Shown piece after piece: positions 33,016-41,144 of a stretch of DNA of 64,000 bases. The notes beneath the pieces were generated by a model. That model searched no databases. It had not been told where the DNA came from and worked only from the letters and a program-made list of their open reading frames with translations. The stretch is from Lawsonibacter faecis. Lineage in GTDB: Bacteria; Bacillota; Clostridia; Oscillospirales; Oscillospiraceae. The stretch spans positions 310,001 to 374,000 of the forward strand of contig NZ_JACOPQ010000001.1 in assembly GCF_014287675.1 (NCBI RefSeq), in the 5' to 3' direction. The stretch's first letter is position 1; each line of letters begins with the position of its first letter. The translations under genes and the position numbers were made by a program.

Positions 33016-34362
33016 ATGGAACAGGATTTAACCGCCGGCAGCGTACCGGCGCAGCTCATCCGCTTCTCCCTCCCCCTCCTCGCGGCCAATCTCCTGCAAT
33101 CCTTCTACAATCTGGTGGACATGGCGGTGGTGGGCCGCTTTGTGGGCAAGGACGGCCTGGCCGCCGTCAGCAGCGCCGTCCTCCTGTGCTACATCATCTC
33201 CGCGCTCTGTTCCGGCGTGACCATGGGCGGCGGGGTGCTCTGCGCCCAGTACACGGGCGCGGGGGACCGCGCCGCCCTGCGGGAGACGGTGGGCACCCTC
33301 TTTACGGTGTCCTCGCTCTGCTCCCTGGGCGTCACGCTCCTGGGCCTGCTGGTCTACCGCCCGGTTTTCATACTGATGAACGTTCCGCCCGAGGCCCTGC
33401 CCCACGCTCTGGCCTATATGCCGGTGATCTGCTGGGGCACCGTCTTCGTCTTCGGATACAACGCCGTCTGCGCCGTCCTTCGGGGCCTGGGGGACTCCAA
33501 AAGCCCTCTGCTCTTTGTGGGGACGGCCAGCCTGGTAAACATCGGCCTGGATTTCCTGCTGGTGGGCGGCCTGGGCATGGGCGCGGCGGGGGCCGCCTGG
33601 GCCACCGTGGCCTCCCAGGCCGTCTCCTTTCTGCTCTCCCTGATCTTTCTGCGCCGCCGGGGCTTTTTCGCGGGCTTCACCCCCGCGTCCTTCCGGGTCG
33701 GCAGGGACAAGGCCGCCCTCATCCTCCGCATCGGCCTGCCTTCGGCGATCCAGATGGGGGTGCTGAACCTCTCCTATCTGCTGGTGACCGGTATGCTCAA
33801 TTCCTACGGTGTGGTGGTGGCCGCGGCGGCGGGCGTGGGACTGAAGGTCAACACCTTCGCGGCCATGCCCTGCTGGGCCGTCGGCGCGGGGGTGACCACG
33901 ATGGCGGGCCAGTGTGTGGGCGCGGGAGACGCGGAACGGGCGGTGAAGACCGCCAAGACCGGCGTGGCCCTGGCGGTGGGGGTTTCGGCGGTGATGGTTG
34001 CCCTGGTCTTCCTCTTCGCCGGTTCCATCGTCTCCCTCTTCGACGGCGACAGCGCCGTCGTCGCCGAGGGGGCGCGCTACCTGCGCATCTGCTGCTGCCT
34101 CAACTGCCTGGTTTATGCGGCCATGTACATCTACGACTCCTTCGCCACCGGGGTGGGGGCGGCATGGCTGGCCATGGTCAACTCCCTGCTCCAGTCCCTG
34201 GTCTTCCGGCTGCTCTTCAGCCTCCTGCTGGAGCGGGGCCTCAGTCTGGGCCGCCTGGGGCTCTACTGGGCGGAGTGCCTCTCCCCCATCGTCCCGGCCG
34301 TCATCGGCGGCGTCTTTTTCTACAGCGGCTACTGGCGCCGCCACCGGCTCCTCCCCCGCTGA
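33016..34362 (+). CDS. MATE-family efflux transporter
   Basis: This 448-residue membrane protein has twelve hydrophobic segments and the two-half MATE pattern (SLPLLAANLLQSFYNLVDMA near the start; RIGLPSAIQMGVLNLSYLL at the start of the second half). The ATG at 33016 follows TTGGAG. It exports cationic or toxic small molecules using a sodium or proton gradient. The riboswitch-like leader suggests that its own substrate induces it. Confidence 0.93.
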   Translation: MEQDLTAGSVPAQLIRFSLPLLAANLLQSFYNLVDMAVVGRFVGKDGLAAVSSAVLLCYIISALCSGVTMGGGVLCAQYTGAGDRAALRETVGTLFTVSSLCSLGVTLLGLLVYRPVFILMNVPPEALPHALAYMPVICWGTVFVFGYNAVCAVLRGLGDSKSPLLFVGTASLVNIGLDFLLVGGLGMGAAGAAWATVASQAVSFLLSLIFLRRRGFFAGFTPASFRVGRDKAALILRIGLPSAIQMGVLNLSYLLVTGMLNSYGVVVAAAAGVGLKVNTFAAMPCWAVGAGVTTMAGQCVGAGDAERAVKTAKTGVALAVGVSAVMVALVFLFAGSIVSLFDGDSAVVAEGARYLRICCCLNCLVYAAMYIYDSFATGVGAAWLAMVNSLLQSLVFRLLFSLLLERGLSLGRLGLYWAECLSPIVPAVIGGVFFYSGYWRRHRLLPR

Positions 34363-34395
34363 GCATCCACATTCCGTTGTCCCCATGTGTACAAG

Positions 34396-34427
34396 AGAGC
34401 CCCGCATCGTCTGATGCGGGGCTCTTT
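34396..34427 (+). terminator. Terminator of the MATE gene
   Basis: A 13-bp perfect stem (34396-34408 with 34413-34425) with loop GTCT and a short T run lies 33 bp after the MATE stop, between two convergent genes. Confidence 0.85.
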
Positions 34428-34435
34428 GCCGTCTA

Positions 34436-35782
34436 TCAGTTGGACTCGGCGCTGTGTTTTTCCTCCGCCGGGGGCGGGGGTGTGACCGGCTCGTCATGCT
34501 CAAAGACCTCGAAGTAGTCCTCGTCCTGGAGCACCGGCCTGCGCCGCCGGAAGACGGCGGTGATGACCGGGAAGAGCACGATGGCGATGAGGCCGCCGGA
34601 AAAGCCGTTGTTGTAGAGGTTCATCCCCGCCACGGGGATGCCCGCATGGAGCACCACCGACGCGTGGAGGAACCCGGCCAGGAGGCCCACCGGCCACCCG
34701 AAATAGCCGGAGATGGGGGCCAGCGTAGTACAGAAGAGGCCCGCAAGCTGGAGGGACGGGGTGTTGACCTGCCCGCCCATCACCAATCCGCCCAGCAGCA
34801 CACCCGCCATGATGGGCAGGATGTTCCGCGCGTGCTTGCCGAAGGCGGAGAACCCCATGATGGTGAGGATGCCCCCCAGCGTGGGGCCGTTCAGGTCCCC
34901 TCCGGTGAGCAGGATATAGGCCGTGGCGATGAGGCCGTTGACCCCGGTGTTGATGAGCACCGGCGCGGCCCCGAACATCCGCAGGTAGTCCTCCGGCGCC
35001 CGGCCGGAGGTCTGGAGGAGGCGGCGGTACCCGGCCCAGGCCGCCCAGACGGGGCGGTTGCCGAAGAGGAGTCCGGCGGCGATGAGCACAACACACAGCA
35101 GCGTCAGAATACAGGTGAAGAAGAGGTTATACCCGGTGGCCCAGAAGTGGACCTTCTCGGGCACTTTGCCCAGGGAGTTCATCACCGGCACCAGCAGCAT
35201 GGCCACCAGCCCGCAGGCGAAGCCCATGTTGTAGAGGTTCATGCCGTTTTGGATGCGGAAGGTGTACCCCGAGAGGGGCGGCAGGATGAAGCCGATGGAT
35301 ACCCCCACCAGCACCGCCGCAGGCAGACTGGCCCAGTGTCCCCCCAGGCCCACGAAGCTCACCACCGGGGCCAGGGCGGTGGACAGGAGGGCCACCCCCG
35401 CATACTTGCTGAAGGGCTCCCTTTTCAGTCTGGCATAGAGCCAGGTGCCTAGAATGATGGGCCAGATATTGACAAAATTCTTGCCGAAGAGGGCAAACCC
35501 GGACATGAGGCCGATGTCGACAATGGTATAGCCGTTGGGCGGGTCCTTGGCAAAGTAGAGGATGGCGATGGAGATGTAGGTGACGATGGCGGCGTTTACA
35601 AAGGCGGGCCCCAGACCCGCCAACTGAATGTAGTCGGTGATGAGGGTATCCTCATTGATAATGATGGTCCACAGCCCCGGCAGCAGCTCCCGGATGTCCC
35701 CGCTCAAAAGCCCCAGCAGGAGCAGGGCGGCGGCGTAGATCAGCAGTATTCCGTACGTCTTTTTGTATCGTATCGTCTCCAC
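34436..35782 (-). CDS. DUF1576 family membrane protein
   Basis: This is an integral membrane protein of about 450 residues with roughly twelve hydrophobic segments and an internal duplication: IQNGMNLYNMGFACGLVA in the first half and VAGMNLYNNGFSGGLIAI in the second, each preceded by FG(K)xxxNIxPI-type motifs. It fits DUF1576, a clostridial family of unknown function. The duplicated half-repeats suggest a transporter or channel. The start is unclear: GTG at 35780-35782 lies inside the GGAGG site, while the best-spaced codon is an ATA at 35771-35773; a TTG further upstream (35812) is also in frame. Confidence 0.8.
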   Translation of the reverse strand: METIRYKKTYGILLIYAAALLLLGLLSGDIRELLPGLWTIIINEDTLITDYIQLAGLGPAFVNAAIVTYISIAILYFAKDPPNGYTIVDIGLMSGFALFGKNFVNIWPIILGTWLYARLKREPFSKYAGVALLSTALAPVVSFVGLGGHWASLPAAVLVGVSIGFILPPLSGYTFRIQNGMNLYNMGFACGLVAMLLVPVMNSLGKVPEKVHFWATGYNLFFTCILTLLCVVLIAAGLLFGNRPVWAAWAGYRRLLQTSGRAPEDYLRMFGAAPVLINTGVNGLIATAYILLTGGDLNGPTLGGILTIMGFSAFGKHARNILPIMAGVLLGGLVMGGQVNTPSLQLAGLFCTTLAPISGYFGWPVGLLAGFLHASVVLHAGIPVAGMNLYNNGFSGGLIAIVLFPVITAVFRRRRPVLQDEDYFEVFEHDEPVTPPPPAEEKHSAESN

Positions 35783-35844
35783 CTCCAGGGCACGGCGCAC
35801 GCCGAGCTGCAAAACGCCCCTATGTTCGGGCTGGAATAAAACAA

Positions 35845-35873
35845 ATTATACCATACCAAAATTTCCGTTACAA
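35845..35873 (-). promoter_or_regulatory. Sigma-A promoter of the DUF1576 gene
   Basis: On the minus strand TTGTAA (35873-35868), a 17-bp spacer and a perfect TATAAT (35850-35845) lie about 70 bp upstream of the GGAGG site. This argues that the real start is the downstream one, not the TTG at 35812. Confidence 0.85.
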
Positions 35874-35909
35874 CAAAAATACGCCGCGCTTCGCTCACTT
35901 TTTATACCG

Positions 35910-35951
35910 AAAAGGCCGCAGGCCGGGAAATTCCCCGGCCTGCGGCCTTTT
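35910..35951 (-). terminator. Terminator of the PTS operon
   Basis: An 18-bp perfect stem (35910-35927 with 35934-35951) flanked by A and T runs lies 62 bp after the HPr gene stop. It ends the nine-gene PTS transcript on the minus strand and could act on both strands. Confidence 0.92.
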
Positions 35952-36013
35952 ATGGCAAAACAATGCGGAGAGCTGGCAGCCGTCTCACCCGGAAAGCCCG
36001 GCCGCTCCCCGGG

Positions 36014-36280
36014 TCAGTCCTGCATATTTGCCACCAGCTCCGCCAGCGCGTCCACGGCCTCCCGCTCGTCCTCGCCCTCAGCGGACAGCGTGGCGGTCTC
36101 CCCCTGCGCAAGCCCCATCGTCATCAGCATGATCATGGACTTTGCGTTGTACTGCGTCTCCTCCCCGGCGCGCTGAAGCTGAATTCTGGATTGATATCTC
36201 CCGGCAAGGGTCACGAACTCCGAGGCAGGCCGGGCGTGCAGGCCTGTGGCGTTGACAACGGTAATCTCTCTCCTGTACAT
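36014..36280 (-). CDS. ptsH: Phosphocarrier protein HPr
   Basis: This 88-residue protein is HPr of the sugar phosphotransferase system. The phosphorylated His15 sits in TGLHARPASEF and the regulatory serine is Ser48 in NAKSMIMLM, two positions later than in most HPr proteins. The serine site implies control by HPr kinase and carbon catabolite repression in a Gram-positive way. It is the last gene of the operon, 15 bp after ptsI. Confidence 0.95.
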   Translation of the reverse strand: MYRREITVVNATGLHARPASEFVTLAGRYQSRIQLQRAGEETQYNAKSMIMLMTMGLAQGETATLSAEGEDEREAVDALAELVANMQD

Positions 36281-36295
36281 CCAAACGCTCCTTTT

Positions 36296-38023
36296 TTATA
36301 TGATGCCCTTTTCTTGCGCAAATGCCTGCAGGCGGGCGCGGATTTCCCCGTGGGTCCCCAGCTGCAATACTTCCGCCGCCAGCGCCCTCGCCTCCGAAAG
36401 TCTCATGGCGCGGACAACCCGCTTCGCCCCCGCCAGGGACGCGGCTCCCATGGAGAGCCGACAAATCCCCATGCCCGCCAGCGCGGGAATGGCCAGCGGA
36501 TCGCCGCCCAGCTCGCCGCACACGCTGATGTCCTTACCGGCGCGGCGGCAGACCTCCGCCAGATGCGCCAGCAGGCGGAAGACGGCCGGGTGATACTCCT
36601 GATAGTACTGCCGGACCGCGGAATTCATGCGGTCCGCGGCGCACAGGTACTGGGTAAGGTCGTTGGTCCCCACGCTGATAAAGTCCACTTCCCTGACCGC
36701 GATATCCGCAATCAGGGCGATGGAGGGGACCTCCACCATAATTCCAAGCGCAAGCCCGTGGTCCCAGGGGATGCCCGCCGCGTCCAGCGCGCTCCCCTCC
36801 TCGTCAAATACCGTCCTGGCCGCGCGCACCTCGTCCAGTCCGCCCACCATGGGCATCATAATTTTCAGGTTCCCATAGGCCGAGGCCCGGAGGGCGGCCC
36901 GTACCTGGGTGCGAAACAGGTCCATGCGCCCAAGGGACAGCCGCAGGCCCCGGACGCCCAGAAACGGGTTGGACTCTCTGGGCAGATCCAGTGCGGGAAG
37001 CTGCTTGTCTCCGCCAATGTCCATGGTGCGCAACACCACCGGCTTTGTGCCAAAGGCCTCCAGCACCTTTCGATAGGCCTCAAACTGCTCTTTCTCACCG
37101 GGCAGATGGTCGCCGTTCAGATAGAGAAATTCCGTGCGGAACAGGCCGCATCCATCGGCATATGCCGCGCCGGAGAGCTCGTGCCCGGTGGCCGCCGCCA
37201 CATTGAGGCGGATCTCCAGCCGAACGCCGTCCAGGGTCACCGGCTCCGTGTCCAGACAGATTTTCTCCGCCTGCAGCCGGGCGGCCGACTGCACCGCCCC
37301 GGCCCGATAAGCGGCCATTTCCTCCGCCGACGGCTCCGTCACGACCACGCCCTCCACGGCATCCAGAATGACCGTCTGCCCATCCGCCAGCTCCTCCATG
37401 GCCCCGGCCACGCCCAGAACCGCGGGGATACCGTAGCTGCGGGCAATGATGGCGGTGTGGGAGGTGGCGCCGCCCACCTGCGTGATGAGGCCCTGCACAT
37501 GGGTGCGGTCCAGCGCCGCCGTATCCGACGGATACAGATCGTCCGCCGCCACGATGACCGGCCCGGGCAGCGCGGAGAGCGTCCGTTCCGGCGCCCCGGC
37601 CCAGCAGCGCAGCAGCCGGGCCCTGACGTCCAGCAGGTCGGACGCCCGCTCGCGCATCAGCTCGTTTTTGGATTTGGCCAGTATGTCCGCATAGGCGCCG
37701 TAAACCCGGTCTGCGGCCGCGTCCGGGCTCAGCTTCAGGCCGCTCACCAGCTCCCGGATTTCCTGGTCCATCGCCGGGTCCAGTAATATGTCCCGGTGGG
37801 CGGCAATGATTTTGGCCTTGTCCTTGTCCGTGTTCCTCAGCCGCGCCTCCAGCACATCCAGCTCGGCCTGAGCGCGCCTTCTCGCCTCTTCATACCGTGC
37901 CAGGGCCTTGGGGACGTCCCCGGCCGGGATTGGCGACTCCCTGATCTGGGGGCAGAACGGCTCGTACCGCATCACCCGGCCAATGACAATGCCCCGTGAG
38001 ACGGGATTTCCAACTAATTTCAC
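36296..38023 (-). CDS. ptsI: PTS enzyme I (PEP-protein phosphotransferase)
   Basis: This 575-residue enzyme takes phosphate from phosphoenolpyruvate and passes it to HPr. The active-site His189 is in GGATSHTAIIAR, and the C-terminal PEP-binding barrel shows GLFRTEFLYL, RTMDIGGDKQLP and CGELGGDP. The GTG at 38021-38023 (MKLVGNP) is preferred because GAGG lies eight bases upstream; a GTG three codons earlier touches the ribosome site. Its place inside a sugar-specific operon next to ptsH is less usual than a stand-alone ptsHI. Confidence 0.95.
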   Translation of the reverse strand: MKLVGNPVSRGIVIGRVMRYEPFCPQIRESPIPAGDVPKALARYEEARRRAQAELDVLEARLRNTDKDKAKIIAAHRDILLDPAMDQEIRELVSGLKLSPDAAADRVYGAYADILAKSKNELMRERASDLLDVRARLLRCWAGAPERTLSALPGPVIVAADDLYPSDTAALDRTHVQGLITQVGGATSHTAIIARSYGIPAVLGVAGAMEELADGQTVILDAVEGVVVTEPSAEEMAAYRAGAVQSAARLQAEKICLDTEPVTLDGVRLEIRLNVAAATGHELSGAAYADGCGLFRTEFLYLNGDHLPGEKEQFEAYRKVLEAFGTKPVVLRTMDIGGDKQLPALDLPRESNPFLGVRGLRLSLGRMDLFRTQVRAALRASAYGNLKIMMPMVGGLDEVRAARTVFDEEGSALDAAGIPWDHGLALGIMVEVPSIALIADIAVREVDFISVGTNDLTQYLCAADRMNSAVRQYYQEYHPAVFRLLAHLAEVCRRAGKDISVCGELGGDPLAIPALAGMGICRLSMGAASLAGAKRVVRAMRLSEARALAAEVLQLGTHGEIRARLQAFAQEKGII

Positions 38024-38033
38024 ACCATTCACC

Positions 38034-38705
38034 TCAAAGCCGATTTGTCATCCGGGCGTCTCCGGTCAGAAGGCGCTCCAACTCACCGGCGGTATGCACC
38101 ACCGCAGCGGCGCCGGCCCTGCTGAGCTCCCCCGGATCGGCGTAGCCGCAGAACTCAACGCCCACGCAGGGTATCCCGCATTCCCGTGCGCCGCAGACAT
38201 CCACCGCCCGGTCTCCAATCATGAGCGCCGTCCCGGCGTCCGCATCCAGGAGTCGCAGCGCCTCCCGGATGACGGCGGCCTTCTCCTCCGGCACCCCGTT
38301 GTGGCAGCTGCCGGCCACCGCCTCAAAGCAGTCGGAAAAGCCGCACAGCTCCAGGGTAGGCCCGCAGTAGGCCCAGGGCTTGCAGGTGGCGATGGCCAGC
38401 CGGAAGCCGGCGGCCTTCAGGCGGGCAGTCAGCTCCGTCATGCCCGGAACCGGGAGGGTCGCGCGCAGGCCGTGGTCGCGGTAGTGGGCCATGTAATGCT
38501 CCCGCACCCGGAGCGCCGTCCCCTCATCGCAGCCAAACCGCTTTTGCAGGACTTCCTCCAGGGGCGCGCCCAGGAAGTGGCGCACCTCGCTGCGCAAAAG
38601 CTCCGGACCGCCCACGGCTTCCAAGGCGCAGCGCAGGGAGCGGTAAATTCCCTCCGCCGAGTCGACCAGAGTGCCGTCCATGTCGAACAGCAGCGTTTGA
38701 TACAT
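38034..38705 (-). CDS. HAD-family hydrolase (phosphoglycolate phosphatase-like)
   Basis: This 223-residue HAD phosphatase has motif I LLFDMDGTLVDS, motif II in LAIATCKPW, a Lys in the third motif region and motif IV MIGDRAVDV. The start at 38703-38705 follows GGTGAGGAG. A four-helix cap is present between motifs I and II, as in Gph/PgmB-type enzymes. In this operon it probably dephosphorylates a sugar phosphate, either as a pathway step or to relieve sugar-phosphate stress. Confidence 0.88.
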   Translation of the reverse strand: MYQTLLFDMDGTLVDSAEGIYRSLRCALEAVGGPELLRSEVRHFLGAPLEEVLQKRFGCDEGTALRVREHYMAHYRDHGLRATLPVPGMTELTARLKAAGFRLAIATCKPWAYCGPTLELCGFSDCFEAVAGSCHNGVPEEKAAVIREALRLLDADAGTALMIGDRAVDVCGARECGIPCVGVEFCGYADPGELSRAGAAAVVHTAGELERLLTGDARMTNRL

Positions 38706-38720
38706 GATGGCTCTCCTCAC

Positions 38721-40040
38721 CTATTCAATGGTGGCGTACAGGTAATCATCGATCCAGCCGCCCACATGGTCGATGAGCAGATCTTCCGCCCGCAGAGGAA
38801 TCTTTCCCGCGCGGACGCGCTGAAATTGGGCGGGCAGATATTGGCTGAGCAGCGCCAGGGGAATACCCTCCCGATCCAGGTTGGCCAGCAGCGTGGACGC
38901 GGCCGCGGAGACGCGGGGGACGGGGAGATAGTAGCGCGCCCGGTCAGAGAAGCTGAACGCCCTGGCGTAGCACCGGTCCGCCTCATGGCCGTGATAGTAG
39001 CCGCCCCAGTATTTATGATCCCGCTGCATCGCCCACTCCAGGGTGGCGCGGAAGCCGCTGGCGGGAAAGGGCCGCAGCTTCAGCAGCTCGGCCTCGATGC
39101 GCTCCAACGCGAATAGCCCCTCCCGGAGCGCGAACGTGAGGGCGGGCCCCACCTTGAGAATGGCGATGCCGTCCTCCGCCATCTCCCGCAGCTGCTCTCT
39201 GGGCTGATAGTCGGTGGAATGCCCCTCAAACACCAGGCCGGGCCAGCGCTCCAGGCAGGCGGTGAGGGGGCGCGCGGCGGCGCGGTCGTATTTTACCACG
39301 CTCTCATCGGCGAACTCCACGCCCGGCTGGACCACAAGGGCGACCACACGGCCCCATGCCCTGTCCAGCCCACGGGCCGCGAACGCGGCCCGGAAGGCCT
39401 CCAGGGTGGCGCGGCAGTCCTCCGGCCTGGTTACGGCCACGCAGTCCTCATTCTCCAGCGCGCCGCCGGGGATGGGCACCTCGCTGCCGATGACGTAGAC
39501 CGGGGCGCTCGCGCCGGGATGGGCGGCGGTGTATGCGGTGAAGGCGTCCTCGGCGGCGGCGCAGAGCTCCGCTCCCCTCCGGGCGATGACCTCATCCGGC
39601 AGGCGGCTCTGCCCGTCGTCGTCCGCCAGGCGCATGCTGGTATCGATATGGATTTTTATAAAGCCCGCAAGCACATAGCTGCGCACAAGGGTCAGCGCCC
39701 TGGGCATGGCCTCTGCCTCGGGCAGATTCCGCCAGGTGAGCGGGCCCAAGTGGTCTCCCCCGCAAAACACCCGCTCCCGGGGCATCCCCTCCTCCGCCGC
39801 CAGGCGGTCCAGGAACGCGCGGAAATCCGTCGGGGTCATACCGGTATAGCCCCCGTCCTGGTTCACCTGATTGGCGGTCGCCTCCACCAGGACCACGGTA
39901 TTCCGTTCCCTGGCCCGGCGGATGGCGGCGCGGACAACATACTCGTTGGCGCTGCAGCAGGCGTAAATCCCCTTTTGCCGGCCCCTGCCCCGCCCCTGCA
40001 GCAGCGTCTGCACGGGATTTGCGTTTAAAGACTGATCCAT
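38721..40040 (-). CDS. D-tagatose-1,6-bisphosphate aldolase subunit GatZ/KbaZ
   Basis: This 439-residue protein belongs to the GatZ/KbaZ/AgaZ family: GIYACCSANEYVVRAAIRRA near the start, EATANQVNQDGGYTGMTP, CGGDHLGPLTW and GHSTDYQPREQL. In E. coli the subunit is needed for full activity of the GatY/KbaY aldolase in the tagatose-6-phosphate route of galactitol, GalNAc and galactosamine. No GatY/KbaY partner is present in this window, so it may work with a partner elsewhere or act alone. Its start overlaps the end of the SIS gene by 16 bp. Confidence 0.9.
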   Translation of the reverse strand: MDQSLNANPVQTLLQGRGRGRQKGIYACCSANEYVVRAAIRRARERNTVVLVEATANQVNQDGGYTGMTPTDFRAFLDRLAAEEGMPRERVFCGGDHLGPLTWRNLPEAEAMPRALTLVRSYVLAGFIKIHIDTSMRLADDDGQSRLPDEVIARRGAELCAAAEDAFTAYTAAHPGASAPVYVIGSEVPIPGGALENEDCVAVTRPEDCRATLEAFRAAFAARGLDRAWGRVVALVVQPGVEFADESVVKYDRAAARPLTACLERWPGLVFEGHSTDYQPREQLREMAEDGIAILKVGPALTFALREGLFALERIEAELLKLRPFPASGFRATLEWAMQRDHKYWGGYYHGHEADRCYARAFSFSDRARYYLPVPRVSAAASTLLANLDREGIPLALLSQYLPAQFQRVRAGKIPLRAEDLLIDHVGGWIDDYLYATIE

Positions 40041-41059
40041 GGGTCCAATCCCTCCGGTTCGTCCGGGTTGACCCCCCGGACAATGGCGTGGCGTAAGCAG
40101 AGCAGCTGGATACAGTACAGCGCGAATACAGCCCTGAGATCATCTGAAGCGCAGTCGGGCAGCGCCACCGGTATGCCGGGCAGCGCCCCGCCCTGCCCGG
40201 CCGCGCAGTCCAGTGTCAGAAGATGCTCCGTCTTTTCTCCGATATCCTTCAGCAGGGCCCGCTGCAGCTCCCGGTCCCCCGAGGAGCACACCGCTATCAC
40301 CAGCGTGTCCGCGCCGATCTGCACCATTGGTCCGTGGCGCACGTCCAGCAGATGGTAATGGTTGGAGTCCCTGCGGCAGATCTCCTTGAAGGCCAGCGCC
40401 CCCTCCTCCATAAGGCCCGCCATGCCGCTGTCGGCCAGAACCACCGCCTTGGTCCAGGAGCCGGCGGCCAGCGCGCTAAGCGGCTCCTCCAGTCCGGGGC
40501 AGAAGCGCGCGGCCTGCTCCTCCAGCGTGTCCAGCCCGGCCAGACCCATCTCGTCCCCGCCGGCAATGCAGGCAAGTCCCAGGGCGGCCGCGTAGAGGTT
40601 GGTGACGGTGCGGGTCTGGCAGACGGCAGCGTCAAACGCCCACGGAAGCGTGAGGCTCCAATCGGCAAGGGCCTCCACAGGCGCGCCCTCCCGGGCGCAG
40701 ATGGAAAGAAGTGGGCAGCCCAGCTCGTCTTTGCAGCGTGCCGCCGCCCGGATTACCTCACTGGTGGAGCCCGACCGGGAGAGCAGGAGCACCGTGGCGT
40801 CCCGGAGCATTTTTTCATAGGCGGGGAAGTTCACCAGCAGGTCGCCGGCGGCCAGGGCCCATGCGGGGATGCCGGTGTGCTGCGAGAACTGGGTGGCGGC
40901 GGATTTGGCAAGGCTGAAGCTGGAGCCGCAGCCCAGAACGCAGAGGGAGCGGACGCCGGAGAGGGCCGCCTCGGCGCCGTCGCGGCCGGAGCGCAGCGCC
41001 TCTGCCGTGCGGCTCAACGCCTCAAACTGGCCTTTCAGTTCCTGTTCCGTCAGATACAT
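40025..41059 (-). CDS. AgaS-like SIS-domain sugar isomerase/deaminase
   Basis: This 344-residue protein has two SIS domains. The first shows VLGCGSSFSLAKSAATQF and LLLSRSGSTSEVIRAA, and the second VLADSGMAG and DVRHGPMVQIGADTLV, the pattern of AgaS and the GlmS isomerase part. AgaS-type proteins deaminate and isomerise galactosamine-6-phosphate to tagatose-6-phosphate. Alternatives are a glucosamine-6-phosphate or fructosamine deglycase (FrlB-like). Its neighbours GatZ/KbaZ and the nearby nagA favour galactosamine. Confidence 0.85.
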   Translation of the reverse strand: MYLTEQELKGQFEALSRTAEALRSGRDGAEAALSGVRSLCVLGCGSSFSLAKSAATQFSQHTGIPAWALAAGDLLVNFPAYEKMLRDATVLLLSRSGSTSEVIRAAARCKDELGCPLLSICAREGAPVEALADWSLTLPWAFDAAVCQTRTVTNLYAAALGLACIAGGDEMGLAGLDTLEEQAARFCPGLEEPLSALAAGSWTKAVVLADSGMAGLMEEGALAFKEICRRDSNHYHLLDVRHGPMVQIGADTLVIAVCSSGDRELQRALLKDIGEKTEHLLTLDCAAGQGGALPGIPVALPDCASDDLRAVFALYCIQLLCLRHAIVRGVNPDEPEGLDPWISL

Positions 41060-41097
41060 AGTTCGTTCCTTCCTGTCGATGACTCAGTTCGTGATTT

Positions 41098-41133
41098 GGG
41101 GGGCGGAGGGCGGCCAGCCGCACTCCGCCCCCC
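41098..41133 (-). repeat. Intercistronic hairpin between EIIC and AgaS-like genes
   Basis: An 11-bp perfect GC-rich stem (41098-41108 with 41123-41133) lies in the 85-bp gap after the EIIC stop. It has no T run, so it probably stabilises or sections the polycistronic message. Confidence 0.55.
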
Positions 41134-41144
41134 TCCATCGTTGT

